Shown here in pieces: positions 53,793 through 64,000 of a stretch of 64,000 nucleotides of DNA. The stretch is from Erythrobacter sp. WG (lineage in GTDB: Bacteria; Pseudomonadota; Alphaproteobacteria; Sphingomonadales; Sphingomonadaceae). How positions within the stretch are numbered: position 1 is the first letter of the stretch; the number at the start of each line of letters is the position of its first letter. The translations under genes were made by a program, and so were the position numbers. Below the pieces are notes generated by a model that had not been told where the DNA came from, did not search any database, and worked only from the letters and a program-made list of their open reading frames with translations. Location: assembly GCF_026586795.1 (NCBI RefSeq), contig NZ_JAPFGY010000002.1:1-64000 (forward strand). Direction: 5' to 3'.

Positions 53793-55382
53793 TTACGCTG
53801 CTTGCGCCACTTCTTCCACCGGCTCGTTGCGAATGAGGAAGTCGAACGCCCCCAGACCCGCCTTCGCGCCTTCGCCCATCGCGACGACGATCTGCTTGTG
53901 CGGCACGGTGGTGCAGTCGCCCGCGGCGTAGATGCCGGGGATGTTGGTCGCGCCGTGGTCGTCGATCACGATCTCGCCAAACTTGCTGAGTTCGAGGCCG
54001 GTCTCGCGCAGCCATTCGGTGTTGGGGACGAGGCCGATCTGGACGAACACGCCTTCCAGCGCGATCCGGCGTTCCTCGCCATTGGCGCGGTTCTTGACCA
54101 CGAGGCCGCTCACCTTGCCATCGGCCCCGAGGATTTCGGTGGTCTGGCCGTTGGTGATGATCTCGACATTGGCGAGCGAGCGCAGCTTGCACTGGAGCAC
54201 CTCGTCAGCGCGCAGCTTGGTGTCGAATTCGATCAGGGTCACATGGCCGACGATCATCGCGAGGTCGATCGCCGCCTCGACGCCCGAATTGCCGCCGCCG
54301 ATCACCGCGATGCGCTTGCCCTTGAACAGCGGGCCGTCGCAGTGCGGGCAATAGGCCACGCCCTTGTTGCGATACTCCGCCTCGCCCGGCACGCCGAGGT
54401 TGCGCCAGCGCGCGCCGGTGGAGAGGATCAGCGAGCGGGCGCGAAGGGTCGCGCCGTTGGCCATCACGATTTCATGATCGCCGCCCACGTCCTTCGCCGC
54501 GCGAAGCTCGACCGCACGGGCGAGGTCCATCAGGTCGATCTCGTATTCGCCGACGTGCTTCTTCAGGCTGTCGGTCAGCTTCGGGCCTTCGGTGTAGGGG
54601 GTGCCGGGGAGGTTCTCGATCCCCAATGTGTCCATCAGCTGCCCCCCGAAACGCTCAGCAGCGATGCCCGTCCGAAAACCCTTGCGCGCGGTATAGACCG
54701 CCGCCGCCGCGCCCGCCGGACCGCCGCCGACCACCAGCACTTCGAAGGGTGCCTTGGCGGCGAGCTTCTCGGCCTGCTTGGCGCCCGCATTCTTGTCGAG
54801 CTTGGCGAGGATCTCGGCCAGCTCCATCTTGCCATTGTAGAAGGGCTCGCCGTTTAGGAAGGTCGCAGGGACCGCCATGATGTCGCGGCGTTCGACCTCG
54901 TCCTGGAAGGTGCCGCCTTCGATCAGGGTCGCGGTGATGCGCGGGTTCTCGAGCGCCATCAGGGTCAGCGCCTGCACCACGTCGGGGCAGTTGTGGCAGG
55001 TCAGCGAGAAGAACATCTCGAAGTGGTAGTCGCCCTCGAGCGCACGGACCTGTTCGATCAGGTCGGCATCCACCTTGGGCGGGTGGCCGCCGGCCCACAG
55101 CAGCGCGAGTACCAGCGAGGTGAATTCGTGGCCCATCGGCAGGCCGGCAAAGCGCACCCACTTCTCCGCATCGCTCGCGCGGCGGATGACGAAGCTGGGC
55201 TTCCTCGCATCGGTGCCGTCAAAGCGCGCGGTGACGAGATCGTGCAGCGAGGCGATCTGCTCGATCAGCGCGCGTGTCTGGCGCGACTTCTCGCTGTCGT
55301 CGAGGCTGGCAATCAGTTCGACGCCCTCGCGAAGATTGCCGAGATAGGTCTTGAGCTGGGCCTGCATGGCAGCATCGAGCAT
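53793..55382 (-). CDS. ahpF: Alkyl hydroperoxide reductase subunit F
   Basis: 529 residues from ATG 55382. Flavoprotein reducing AhpC. N-terminal thioredoxin-like pair with Cys129-Cys132 ('[13 protein letters not shown]'), FAD motif '[23 protein letters not shown]' from 214, the thioredoxin-reductase-like Cys345-Cys348 ('[14 protein letters not shown]'), NADH-binding '[19 protein letters not shown]', and the C-terminal FAD motif '[29 protein letters not shown]'. Standard length about 520. It is 241 bases downstream of ahpC; a strong hairpin sits between them. Confidence 0.97.
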   Translation of the reverse strand: MLDAAMQAQLKTYLGNLREGVELIASLDDSEKSRQTRALIEQIASLHDLVTARFDGTDARKPSFVIRRASDAEKWVRFAGLPMGHEFTSLVLALLWAGGHPPKVDADLIEQVRALEGDYHFEMFFSLTCHNCPDVVQALTLMALENPRITATLIEGGTFQDEVERRDIMAVPATFLNGEPFYNGKMELAEILAKLDKNAGAKQAEKLAAKAPFEVLVVGGGPAGAAAAVYTARKGFRTGIAAERFGGQLMDTLGIENLPGTPYTEGPKLTDSLKKHVGEYEIDLMDLARAVELRAAKDVGGDHEIVMANGATLRARSLILSTGARWRNLGVPGEAEYRNKGVAYCPHCDGPLFKGKRIAVIGGGNSGVEAAIDLAMIVGHVTLIEFDTKLRADEVLQCKLRSLANVEIITNGQTTEILGADGKVSGLVVKNRANGEERRIALEGVFVQIGLVPNTEWLRETGLELSKFGEIVIDDHGATNIPGIYAAGDCTTVPHKQIVVAMGEGAKAGLGAFDFLIRNEPVEEVAQAA

Positions 55383-55539
55383 GGGTGTCCTCCGGGCGCG
55401 GGGCGATCCGCGCGAGAATGGTGTGATCCGTGTGTCAGGGTAACGCGGGACCGGATAGCCTGCCCTAAAGGGGGGAGGGGCGGACATCCGGTCCCGGCTA
55501 CGACCCGAGGGCTCCTTGAATGGCCTTCGGGATTTTACG

Positions 55540-55585
55540 ACCGGCGCGGGGCCGAGGGGGAGGGGAGAAGCCCCGCGCGGCCGGT
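55540..55585 (-). promoter_or_regulatory. Strong hairpin between ahpC and ahpF
   Basis: GCGCGGGGC (55544-55552) pairs with GCCCCGCGC (55570-55578), extended by ACCGG/CCGGT outside. No U-tract follows on the minus strand, so it is more likely an attenuating or RNA-stabilising stem than a terminator. It could make ahpC more abundant than ahpF. Confidence 0.45.
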
Positions 55586-55623
55586 CTGGTGTGGCCTTGC
55601 GGCCTTAGATCTTGCCGACCCCC

Positions 55624-56190
55624 TTAGATCTTTCCAACCAGGTCGAGCGAGGGGGCCAGCGTGTCGCTGCCTTCTTCCCACGCCGCCGGGCAGACCTGAC
55701 CGGGGTTGGCGCGCACATACTGCGCGGCCTTGATCTTGCGGGTCAGTTCGTTGGCGTTGCGGCCGACGCCCTCGCAGGTGATTTCCATGATCTGGATCAC
55801 GCCATCGGGATCGACCACGAAGGTCGCGCGGTCGGCCAGGCCGGCGCCTTCACGCAGCACGCCGAAGTTGTTCGACAGCACGTGGTTCTGGTCGCCCAGG
55901 AACGGGAAGGTCAGCTTGCCGATCTTGTCCGAGGTGTCGCTCCACGCCTTGTGGCTGAAGTGCGTGTCGGTCGAGACGGCATAGACTTCGACGCCCATCG
56001 CCTGGAGGGTGGCATACTTTTCGCCCATGTCTTCGAGCTCGGTCGGGCACACGAAGGTGAAGTCGGCCGGGTAGAAGAAGAACACCGACCACTTGCCGGC
56101 GAGGTCCGCGTCGGTGACGGTGAAGAAGTCCTTGCCCTTCTGGAAGGCGGTGGCGGTGAACGGCTTGAGAGTCGAACCGATGATACCCAT
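55624..56190 (-). CDS. ahpC: Alkyl hydroperoxide reductase subunit C (2-Cys peroxiredoxin)
   Basis: 188 residues, exact family length, from ATG 56190. Peroxidatic Cys48 in '[16 protein letters not shown]', resolving Cys167 in '[15 protein letters not shown]'. '[19 protein letters not shown]', '[17 protein letters not shown]' and '[13 protein letters not shown]' are typical of AhpC1. It reduces H2O2 and organic peroxides, recycled by AhpF encoded next on the same strand. An inverted repeat lies in the promoter region. The last codons are followed by a second, nearly identical 18-bp copy (see findings). Confidence 0.98.
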   Translation of the reverse strand: MGIIGSTLKPFTATAFQKGKDFFTVTDADLAGKWSVFFFYPADFTFVCPTELEDMGEKYATLQAMGVEVYAVSTDTHFSHKAWSDTSDKIGKLTFPFLGDQNHVLSNNFGVLREGAGLADRATFVVDPDGVIQIMEITCEGVGRNANELTRKIKAAQYVRANPGQVCPAAWEEGSDTLAPSLDLVGKI

Positions 56191-56265
56191 GGGAGTTTGT
56201 CCTTGTGTTGGGTCGTGAGGAAAGGGGGTCGTTGCCGACGTTGCCCAGATAGGCATTTGCGCGCT

Positions 56266-56285
56266 GCACAAAAGTAGATTTGTGC
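56266..56285. promoter_or_regulatory. Inverted repeat upstream of ahpC
   Basis: GCACAAA and TTTGTGC flank a 6-base spacer, 76 to 95 bases before the ahpC start. It may be an operator (for example of OxyR or another redox regulator). No such regulator gene is in the window. Confidence 0.45.
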
Positions 56286-56393
56286 GATTGCGAAAATCGG
56301 ATTTTTCAATGAGTGCCGCGGGAACCAATCGGAAAAGCCTCTGAGGCCAACGGTATTCCCGCAGGGCGGGTCAGCGCGTCGCCATCTGTGCCA

Positions 56394-57467
56394 TCAGTGA
56401 CCAATCTGCCCCCGATGCAGCAGCTTGTGGTCCGCCAGCACCAGCGCCATCATCGCCTCCACCACCGGGGTGCCGCGGATGCCCACACACGGGTCGTGGC
56501 GGCCCTTGGTGACGACTTCCACCGCCTCGCCCGCAGAGTTGATCGATTCCACCGGCGTCAGGATCGAGGAGGTCGGCTTGAACGCCACCCGGCACACCAC
56601 CGGCTGCCCGGTCGAGATGCCGCCTGCCGTGCCGCCCGCGTGGTTGGCGAGGTAGACCGGCTTGCCGTCTGGGCCGGGCCGCATCCGGTCGGCATTCTCT
56701 TCGCCGGTGAGGCGCGCGGCTTCGAAGCCGTCGCCGATCTCCACGCCCTTGACCGCGTTGATGCTCATCATCGCGGCGGCGAGGTCGCTGTCGAGCTTGG
56801 CATAGATCGGCGCGCCCCATCCGGCGGGGACGCCGGTGGCGACACATTCGACAATTGCGCCGAGGGACGATCCGGCCTTGCGCGCGGCGTCGACCTTCTC
56901 CTCCCAGCGCTTCGCCGCTGCCGGGTCGGGGCAGAAAAAGGGGTTGTTGGCGATCTCGGCCGCGTCGAAGTTCGCCACGTCGATCCGGTCGCCGCCGAGT
57001 TCGCAGACATAGGCGGTGATGGTGACTTCGGGGATCACCAGCCGCGCCACCGCGCCTGCCGCCACCCGCGCGGCCGTCTCGCGCGCGCTGGAACGCCCGC
57101 CGCCGCGGTAGTCGCGGATGCCGTATTTGGCGTCATAGGCGTAGTCGGCATGGCCCGGGCGGTAGCGCTGGGCGATCTCGGAGTAGTCCTTGGAGCGCTG
57201 ATCGGTGTTCTCGATCATCAGGCTGATCGGCGTGCCGGTGGTCCTGCCCTCGAACACCCCTGAGAGGATGCGCACCAGATCATCCTCGCGCCGCTGGGTG
57301 GTGAAGCGACTGGTCCCGGGCTTGCGGGCGTCGAGGTAGGGCTGGATGACCTCCTCCGAGATCGCGAGCCCCGGCGGGCACCCGTCGACCACCGCGCCGA
57401 GTGCCGGCCCGTGGCTCTCGCCCCAGGTGGTGAAGCGCAAGACGCGCCCGAAGGTGTTCCAGCTCAT
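56394..57467 (-). CDS. aroC: Chorismate synthase
   Basis: 357 residues. Last step of the shikimate pathway, using reduced FMN. Family signatures: '[33 protein letters not shown]' at the start, '[31 protein letters not shown]', '[41 protein letters not shown]', '[26 protein letters not shown]', '[16 protein letters not shown]' and '[26 protein letters not shown]'. Standard length. It is a single gene between ahpC and a repeat cluster; aromatic amino acids downstream include tyrosine, the source of the hppD substrate. Confidence 0.98.
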   Translation of the reverse strand: MSWNTFGRVLRFTTWGESHGPALGAVVDGCPPGLAISEEVIQPYLDARKPGTSRFTTQRREDDLVRILSGVFEGRTTGTPISLMIENTDQRSKDYSEIAQRYRPGHADYAYDAKYGIRDYRGGGRSSARETAARVAAGAVARLVIPEVTITAYVCELGGDRIDVANFDAAEIANNPFFCPDPAAAKRWEEKVDAARKAGSSLGAIVECVATGVPAGWGAPIYAKLDSDLAAAMMSINAVKGVEIGDGFEAARLTGEENADRMRPGPDGKPVYLANHAGGTAGGISTGQPVVCRVAFKPTSSILTPVESINSAGEAVEVVTKGRHDPCVGIRGTPVVEAMMALVLADHKLLHRGQIGH

Positions 57468-57492
57468 GCGCGCGGTTCTTTACCCAAACTCC

Positions 57493-57593
57493 CGTTCGTG
57501 TCGAGCGCCGAGGCCCTGCCCGAACACCGTTCGTGTCGAGCGAAGTCGAGCCACCTTGCGCAGGAGCCTCTCGACTTCGCTCGAGGCGAACGG
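57493..57593. repeat. Palindromic intergenic repeat, family A, one and a half copies
   Basis: A truncated unit (CGTTCGTGTCGAGCGCCGAG, 57493 on) precedes a full one at 57528-57593 with arms TTCGTGTCGAGCGAAGTCGA and CTCTCGACTTCGCTCGAGGC. It separates aroC and ruvA. Confidence 0.85.
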
Positions 57594-57677
57594 ACGAAGA
57601 GCGGGCGCGCGAGGCGGACGGGGATTGTAGGAGGGTTGGCTCTAGCCAAGTTGCGGCGATACGGTAAGGAACAAACC

Positions 57678-58295
57678 ATGATTGCGAAGCTCTCAGGCAG
57701 GCTCGATGCGACCGGTGAGGACTGGGCGATCGTCGACGTCGGCGGGGTCGGCTACCTCGTCCACTGTTCCAGCCGCACGCTGGCCGCATTGGGCGAAATG
57801 GGGGAGGCCTGCACCGTCCACACCGAATTGCAGGTGAGCGAGAACGACATGCGCCTCCTCGGGTTTGCCGACAGGGGAGAGCGCGACTGGTTCCGGCTGC
57901 TGACTGGCGTGCAGGGGGTGGGGAGCAAGGTGGGGCTGGCGATCCTGTCCGCGCTCTCGCCCGGCGAACTGCGCGAGGCCTGCGGGAAGGGCGACGCGGC
58001 GATGGTGGCACGGGCGCAGGGCGTGGGGCCGAAGCTGGCGGGCCGGATCGTCAACGAGCTCAAGGAGAAAGCCGGAGCCATGCCCGGCCCGGCCGGCCAT
58101 GGCAGCCTAGCCGGTGGCGGGAGCGCGCCTCGGCCGCAAGGCGGCCTCGGCGCGGACGCGGCGAGCGCGCTCGAGAACCTCGGCTTCAAGCCGGCGGTGG
58201 CGGCGCAGGCGGTGGCGCGGGCGCTGGAAGAACTGGGCGAGGGTGCGAGCGAGGGTGACCTCATCCGGGTCGCGCTCAAGAAGGCGGCGGGGTGA
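57678..58295 (+). CDS. ruvA: Holliday junction branch-migration protein RuvA
   Basis: 205 residues. Domain I 'MIAKLSGRLDATGEDWAIVDVGGVGYLVHC', helix-hairpin-helix region 'FRLLTGVQGVGSKVGLAILSALSPGEL' and 'AQGVGPKLAGRIVNELKEKAG', a Gly/Ala linker, and domain III 'DAASALENLGFKPAVAAQAVARALEEL'. It tetramerises on Holliday junctions and recruits RuvB. ruvC is not visible upstream; in many alphaproteobacteria it precedes ruvA. The unknown gene at 58295 is inserted between ruvA and ruvB. Confidence 0.97.
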   Translation: MIAKLSGRLDATGEDWAIVDVGGVGYLVHCSSRTLAALGEMGEACTVHTELQVSENDMRLLGFADRGERDWFRLLTGVQGVGSKVGLAILSALSPGELREACGKGDAAMVARAQGVGPKLAGRIVNELKEKAGAMPGPAGHGSLAGGGSAPRPQGGLGADAASALENLGFKPAVAAQAVARALEELGEGASEGDLIRVALKKAAG

Positions 58296-58753
58296 TGAAT
58301 AATCAGGTCTCCAAAATGATGGAGTTCGTCGCCCGCTGTGCCGAGCCAGACAAGCTGAGGCAAATTGCCAAGAACGCAGAGGCAGGTGGGGAGCCTGCTC
58401 TGGCCACGGCCGCGCGTCTGCGGCTCTACGAGGTACTTCCCGCGGAGAAACCCGGGACCTTTGAACACGCAGTTTGGCAATCTATCTACGCGCTTGAGGA
58501 CGTTTTGAAGCAGGAGCGCGGGAAAACCATTCTTCTCGCGCGAACACGCCAGAAAATCGCACGGCATGGGGAAGTCCGGTGTGTTGCGGACCTTGTAGCT
58601 GGACCGCCGTCGGAAGGCTTCCGGATGCTGCTCGACCGAGAAATGCTTTACCTCTCCTTTGAGGCTGTCGCTTTAAAGTTTCCCGACAAGTTTGAGACGA
58701 TTATACTCGACGCAGCGCGGTCACGGTTGGATGCGGTAGGGTATAGCGCATGA
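58295..58753 (+). CDS. Unknown protein inserted between ruvA and ruvB
   Basis: 152 residues from ATG 58295, overlapping the ruvA stop by one base (TGATG); a GTG directly before is possible. Its stop overlaps the ruvB ATG by 4 bases. Base composition is visibly lower in GC than ruvA and ruvB, with A/T-ending codons. Predicted mostly helical: '[24 protein letters not shown]', '[14 protein letters not shown]', '[18 protein letters not shown]', '[22 protein letters not shown]' and '[20 protein letters not shown]'. No recognised domain, signal or membrane helix. Translational coupling on both sides shows it is maintained in the operon; possible recent acquisition. Confidence 0.75.
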   Translation: MNNQVSKMMEFVARCAEPDKLRQIAKNAEAGGEPALATAARLRLYEVLPAEKPGTFEHAVWQSIYALEDVLKQERGKTILLARTRQKIARHGEVRCVADLVAGPPSEGFRMLLDREMLYLSFEAVALKFPDKFETIILDAARSRLDAVGYSA

Positions 58754-59778
58754 CGGACCCCCTCCACTCCCCCACCCGCCAGCCCGGCGACCCGGACGCG
58801 GCGCTGCGCCCGCGCAGGCTCAGCGAGTTCGTCGGGCAGGAAGCAGCCAAGGGGAACCTTGCCGTCTTCATCGCCGCCGCGCGCGCGCGGGGGGAGGCGA
58901 TGGACCATACCTTGTTCTTCGGCCCCCCCGGCCTCGGCAAGACCACGCTCGCGCAGATCATCGCGGGCGAGCTGGGCGTCGGCTTCCGCGCCACCTCCGG
59001 CCCGGTGATCGCCAAGGCGGGGGACCTCGCGGCACTCCTCACCAACCTCGAGCCCAACGACGTCCTGTTCATCGACGAGATCCACCGCCTTTCGCCGATG
59101 GTCGAGGAGGTGCTCTACCCGGCGATGGAGGACCGCGCGCTCGATCTCATCATCGGCGAGGGGCCCTCGGCGCGTTCGGTGCGGATCGACCTGCCGCCCT
59201 TCACTCTGATCGGGGCGACCACGCGGCAGGGCCTGCTGACCACGCCGCTGCGGGACCGCTTCGGCATTCCCGTCAGGCTCAACTTCTACACCCATGACGA
59301 ACTCGACCGCGTCATCACCCGCGCTGCAGGCCTCCTCGGCCTTGCCATCGAGCCCGAGGGCGCGCGCGAGATCGCGCGGCGCAGTCGCGGAACCCCGCGC
59401 GTCGCGGGGCGGCTGCTCCGGCGCGTGCGCGACTTTGCCCATGTCGCCGGGGCGGCCAGCGTCACGCGCCACGTCGCTGACGAGGCGCTCACCCGGCTCG
59501 AGATCGACCGGCTCGGGCTCGACACCATGGACCGCCGCTACCTCGCGATGATCGCCACCACCTACAAGGGCGGCCCCGTGGGGATCGAGACGCTCGCGGC
59601 GGGCCTCGCCGAGCCGCGCGATACCATCGAGGAGGTGGTCGAACCCTACCTCATCCAGCTCGGCCTTGTCGCCCGCACCGCGCGGGGCCGCGTTCTCAAC
59701 GATGCGGGCTGGGCGCACCTCGAACTGACCCCGCCCAGAGAATCACCCCCCGCGCAGTCCGGGCTGTTCGAGGACTGA
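58750..59778 (+). CDS. ruvB: Holliday junction branch-migration ATPase RuvB
   Basis: 342 residues, usual length. Walker A '[12 protein letters not shown]' at 58-69, Walker B '[25 protein letters not shown]', sensor 1 '[23 protein letters not shown]', sensor 2 '[17 protein letters not shown]' and the C-terminal winged-helix '[36 protein letters not shown]' (in pieces). It drives branch migration with RuvA. The start overlaps the unknown gene's stop (ATGA). Confidence 0.98.
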   Translation: MTDPLHSPTRQPGDPDAALRPRRLSEFVGQEAAKGNLAVFIAAARARGEAMDHTLFFGPPGLGKTTLAQIIAGELGVGFRATSGPVIAKAGDLAALLTNLEPNDVLFIDEIHRLSPMVEEVLYPAMEDRALDLIIGEGPSARSVRIDLPPFTLIGATTRQGLLTTPLRDRFGIPVRLNFYTHDELDRVITRAAGLLGLAIEPEGAREIARRSRGTPRVAGRLLRRVRDFAHVAGAASVTRHVADEALTRLEIDRLGLDTMDRRYLAMIATTYKGGPVGIETLAAGLAEPRDTIEEVVEPYLIQLGLVARTARGRVLNDAGWAHLELTPPRESPPAQSGLFED

Positions 59779-60008
59779 CTCCCGAACCCGCATTAACGCT
59801 TAGGCTAACCTGACCCGGCCTTTCGGTGCCAGTTCGGGACAGCGACCCTGAAATCGGCGTTCCGGTGGCGGATTCAGGCGGCTCCGAGTGCGCGGAGATG
59901 GTTAATCCGCATTGCCCCTGCCGGCCTTATGACATCACAAGAAGGCTGGAATTGTAAGGACGGCCTGGCCCCGGCCCCGTCGTCCGCAGGCAAACAGGGT
60001 ACACGACC

Positions 60009-61553
60009 ATGTCGCTCAAGATGGCCATCGCGAAACTGTCCGCCGCTGCGGCGGGTGTGGCGCTGCTCCAAGGTGGTGCGGTCCGTATGGCCGAGCCGAT
60101 GAACACCGATCAGCCGGACTTCTCGACCAACATCGACGGCAAGCTCATTAAGGTCGATCCGGTGAGCGGCGCACGCTACATCAAGACGCGCGAGCGGATC
60201 ATCCCGACCCCGCCCGAAGTTCGCCAGCGCCGCATCGTCGAACGCACCATCGAATGCCAGCCGGTCGGTCCGGCGGGTGCCGCCGGTGCGGCCAGCCGTC
60301 CGGCGGGTGCGGTACAGGCCTATTACGACGCGGCCGAGTGCCCGCCGCTCCAGCAGGTCGCCTATATGCCTGCACCGCTGCCCGCGCTGCCGCCGATCAC
60401 CGGCGGCGGCGGGCCGGGCGGCGGCTGGGGTGGCGGCTTCGGCGGCGGTTTCGGCGGTGGCGGTTTCGGCGGCGGGTTCTTCGGCGGGTTCTTCGGCGGC
60501 GGCGGATCGTCCTCGGGCGACGTGTCGGTGTCGACCACCACCTCGACCTCGGGCGGCAGCACCAGCGGTTCGACCAGCAACGGCGGCACCAGCAACGGCG
60601 GCACCACAGGCGGCAGCAGCAGCAGCGGCGGCGTGACCGTGATCGTCGACAATTCGACGACCACGACATCGTCTTCGGGCACGATCAGCTCCTCGACCGG
60701 CCAAGTCTCGAGCAGCACCGGTGCGGTGTCGAGCTCGGGGAACGTGTCGAGCTCGACGGGGGCGGTGTCTTCGTCCGGCAACGTCTCGAGCTCTTCCGGC
60801 AACGTGTCGAGTTCTTCGGGCAACGTTTCGAGTTCCTCGGGCAACGTTTCGAGTTCCTCGGGCAACGTCTCGAGTTCCTCGGGCAACGTCAGTTCGTCGA
60901 CCGGGGCGGTGACCAGCTCGGGTTCGTCGTCGTCCTCGTCCTCGTCCTCATCCTCCAGCTCGTCTTCGTCGTCCTCCTCGTCCTCGTCCTCCGGCGGCGG
61001 GAGCAGCGGCAAGCCCGGCAAGCCGGGGACCAGCTCGGGCGGATCGGGCTCGGGTTCCTCGTCCTCGGGCTCCTCGTCGTCCGGCTCGTCCAGCTCGGGC
61101 TCATCGGGCGGCAGCAGCGGGTCGTCCTCCAGCAGCAGTTCGTCGAGCAGCAGCAGTTCGTCGAGCAGCAGCGGTTCCTCGGGCGGCAGCAGCGGTTCTT
61201 CGGGCAGCAGCGGCAGTTCGTCGTCCTCGTCCTCGTCGAGCAGCTCGGGCTCCTCCTCGTCCTCGGGCGACATGACCAGCAGCACCAGCAGCAGCTCGTC
61301 GTCCTCGTCGAGTTCGTCCTCGAGCAGCAGCTCGAGCGGCTCTTCCGGTTCCTCCGGCTCCTCGGGCAGCAGCGGTTCTTCGGGTTCGAGCTCCTCGTCG
61401 AGCAGCAGCAGCTCTTCGTCCTCGTCTTCGTCCTCGTCGAGCAGCGGCTCGAGCGGCTCGACCGGCGGTCACGACGTGCCCGCCCCGCCGATGACGGTGC
61501 TGTTCGGCCTTGCCGCCGCAGCGATCCTCGGGCGGCGCAAATTCGTCGGCTGA
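60009..61553 (+). CDS. Ser/Gly-rich surface protein with PEP-CTERM-like tail
   Basis: 514 residues. The N-terminus is a signal-like segment ('AKLSAAAAGVALLQGGAV'), followed by about 100 ordinary residues ('DGKLIKVDPVSGARYIKTRERIIP') with Cys83 and Cys111. Residues 132-166 are Gly/Phe-rich (GGGF repeats). Residues 167-485 are almost only Ser with Gly, Thr, Asn and Val, including seven-residue units SSSSGNV. The last 29 residues are 'HDVPAPP', a hydrophobic helix 'MTVLFGLAAAAIL' and 'GRRK', the three-part layout of PEP-CTERM sorting signals (variant VPAPP for VPEP). That predicts exosortase cleavage and a glycosylated, extracellular filament or matrix protein. The exosortase gene is not in the window. 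A terminator follows. Confidence 0.72.
   Translation: MSLKMAIAKLSAAAAGVALLQGGAVRMAEPMNTDQPDFSTNIDGKLIKVDPVSGARYIKTRERIIPTPPEVRQRRIVERTIECQPVGPAGAAGAASRPAGAVQAYYDAAECPPLQQVAYMPAPLPALPPITGGGGPGGGWGGGFGGGFGGGGFGGGFFGGFFGGGGSSSGDVSVSTTTSTSGGSTSGSTSNGGTSNGGTTGGSSSSGGVTVIVDNSTTTTSSSGTISSSTGQVSSSTGAVSSSGNVSSSTGAVSSSGNVSSSSGNVSSSSGNVSSSSGNVSSSSGNVSSSSGNVSSSTGAVTSSGSSSSSSSSSSSSSSSSSSSSSSSGGGSSGKPGKPGTSSGGSGSGSSSSGSSSSGSSSSGSSGGSSGSSSSSSSSSSSSSSSSSGSSGGSSGSSGSSGSSSSSSSSSSSGSSSSSGDMTSSTSSSSSSSSSSSSSSSSSGSSGSSGSSGSSGSSGSSSSSSSSSSSSSSSSSSSSGSSGSTGGHDVPAPPMTVLFGLAAAAILGRRKFVG
60780..60884 (+). repeat. Five 21-bp tandem repeats coding SSSSGNV
   Basis: Units begin at 60780, 60801, 60822, 60843 and 60864 with the form AACGT-TCGAGTTC-TCGGGC. 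The third and fourth are identical. Each encodes Asn-Val-Ser-Ser-Ser-Ser-Gly. Related degenerate units lie upstream from about 60680. Confidence 0.9.
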
Positions 61554-61571
61554 CGCGCGGCGACCATGCTG

Positions 61572-61609
61572 AAAAAAAAAGGGGCGGCCCATCGCGGGCC
61601 GCCCCTTTT
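61572..61609. terminator. Bidirectional intrinsic terminator
   Basis: GGGGCGGCCC and GGGCCGCCCC pair around ATCGC. A run of nine A precedes and TTTT follows, so it works on both strands. It ends both the Ser-rich gene and the rhodanese gene. Confidence 0.95.
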
Positions 61610-61629
61610 CGTTCGCGCTGCCGGGTCCG

Positions 61630-62127
61630 CTAGTCCGCGAGCTGTTCGGGCTTGTCGATCGGCAGGCCCGCCGCTTCCCACGAGAGCATTCCGCCCGCCA
61701 GGTGCTCCACCGGCTGGCCGGTGAAGGCGGCGAGCTTTTCCGCTGCGATCTCGGATCGCCGCCCCGAGCGGCAGTAGAGCACCACCTTGCGCCCGTCGGA
61801 GAGATCGAGCTTGGCCGGATCGAAGCGGTCGAGCGGGATGTGCTCGGCCTCGGGGATCACGCCCGCGACCGCTTCCTCGCGGGTGCGCACGTCGATGACG
61901 CGCACCTTGCCGGCCTCGATCTGTGCCCAGAGCGCTTCGGGGCTGACCTCGACCACCGAAGCGGCGACCGGCGCGGCCTTGTCCGCCGTGCTCGCCGCTG
62001 CCAGTTCGAAGCCCATCGGCGCCGAAGGGGCGTGGCGCCTGTCCGCATCGCTCTCGCCCCCGCACGCCGCCAGCGCCAGCAGCGGCGGCAGGGCGGCAGC
62101 GAGGCGCAAGGCGGAACGGAGGCGCAT
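61630..62127 (-). CDS. Rhodanese-like domain lipoprotein
   Basis: 165 residues from ATG 62127. Lipoprotein signal with lipobox 'LLALAAC'. Rhodanese domain: 'SPEALWAQIEAGKVRVIDVRTREEAVAGVIPEAEHIPLDRF' (in pieces), active-site Cys loop 'VVLYCRSGRRSEIAAEKLAAF' and 'HLAGGMLSWEAAGLPIDKP'. The loop CRSGRRS fits single-domain sulfurtransferases, here at the envelope. It is directly downstream of acnA (11 bases), so probably co-transcribed with aconitase. Confidence 0.9.
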   Translation of the reverse strand: MRLRSALRLAAALPPLLALAACGGESDADRRHAPSAPMGFELAAASTADKAAPVAASVVEVSPEALWAQIEAGKVRVIDVRTREEAVAGVIPEAEHIPLDRFDPAKLDLSDGRKVVLYCRSGRRSEIAAEKLAAFTGQPVEHLAGGMLSWEAAGLPIDKPEQLAD

Positions 62128-62138
62128 GGCGGCCTTCC

Positions 62139-64000
<1,862 letters not shown>

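Noticed and set aside
60780-60884. CRISPR-like repeats
   Set aside because: The units are contiguous 21-mers in phase with a Ser-rich coding frame and have no spacers.

Overview
The window reads as a chromosomal segment of a GC-rich alphaproteobacterium, most likely a sphingomonad of the Erythrobacteraceae (Erythrobacter/Porphyrobacter-like). The basis is an NDUFA12-type complex I subunit, the DUF2155 and DUF192 neighbours, abundant TonB-dependent receptors, spore-coat-U type chaperone-usher pili, sphingomonad-style intergenic palindromic repeats, and a bchE-bchJ pair that points to aerobic anoxygenic phototrophy. The genus is inference; the sequence holds no rRNA to confirm it.

Layout. 1-2676: end of recX, a DUF192 lipoprotein, NDUFA12, a DUF2155 lipoprotein, aat on the opposite strand, and tRNA-Trp(CCA). 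2677-23690: an accessory block between tRNA-Trp and secE. It holds an alginate-export-type porin, an AraC regulator divergent from a hydrolase/XapX/amidohydrolase/DoxX/DUF1275 cluster, a complete HAE1 RND efflux operon, and a chaperone-usher pilus locus with three tandem pilins, an internal terminator and an usher whose N-terminal domain is duplicated. 23691-26693: secE, nusG, a small CxxC protein, rplK and rplA. 27108-36778: small membrane protein, BioF2-like acyltransferase, polysaccharide deacetylase, CinA-type MoCF protein, a Baeyer-Villiger-type monooxygenase divergent from a TonB receptor, and a second TonB receptor. 36902-41866: acyl-CoA catabolism (long-chain-type acyl-CoA dehydrogenase, crotonase, thiolase, thiolase-like protein) with a perfect 16-bp parS-like site. 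41997-46212: 4-hydroxyphenylpyruvate dioxygenase, a VOC protein, then bchE-bchJ. 46322-50984: periplasmic and membrane proteins of unknown role, an RHH regulator with an SPFH protein and a large operator-like palindrome, and gamma-glutamyltransferase. 51305-56190: peroxide defence (katG, ahpF, ahpC). 56394-59778: aroC, then ruvA, an unknown gene, and ruvB. 60009-64000: a Ser/Gly-rich surface protein with a PEP-CTERM-like tail, a rhodanese lipoprotein, and the 3' part of acnA.

Working together. The pilus genes form one minus-strand transcription unit in which abundant pilins come first and an intrinsic terminator should reduce chaperone and usher expression. The three RND genes make a tripartite pump. 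The acyl-CoA genes on two divergent units cover dehydrogenation, hydration and thiolysis. KatG and AhpCF together detoxify peroxide. BchE and BchJ act in bacteriochlorophyll synthesis although no other photosynthesis gene is visible here. Two families of intergenic palindromic repeats recur across the window. No integrase, transposase, CRISPR array or rRNA was seen.
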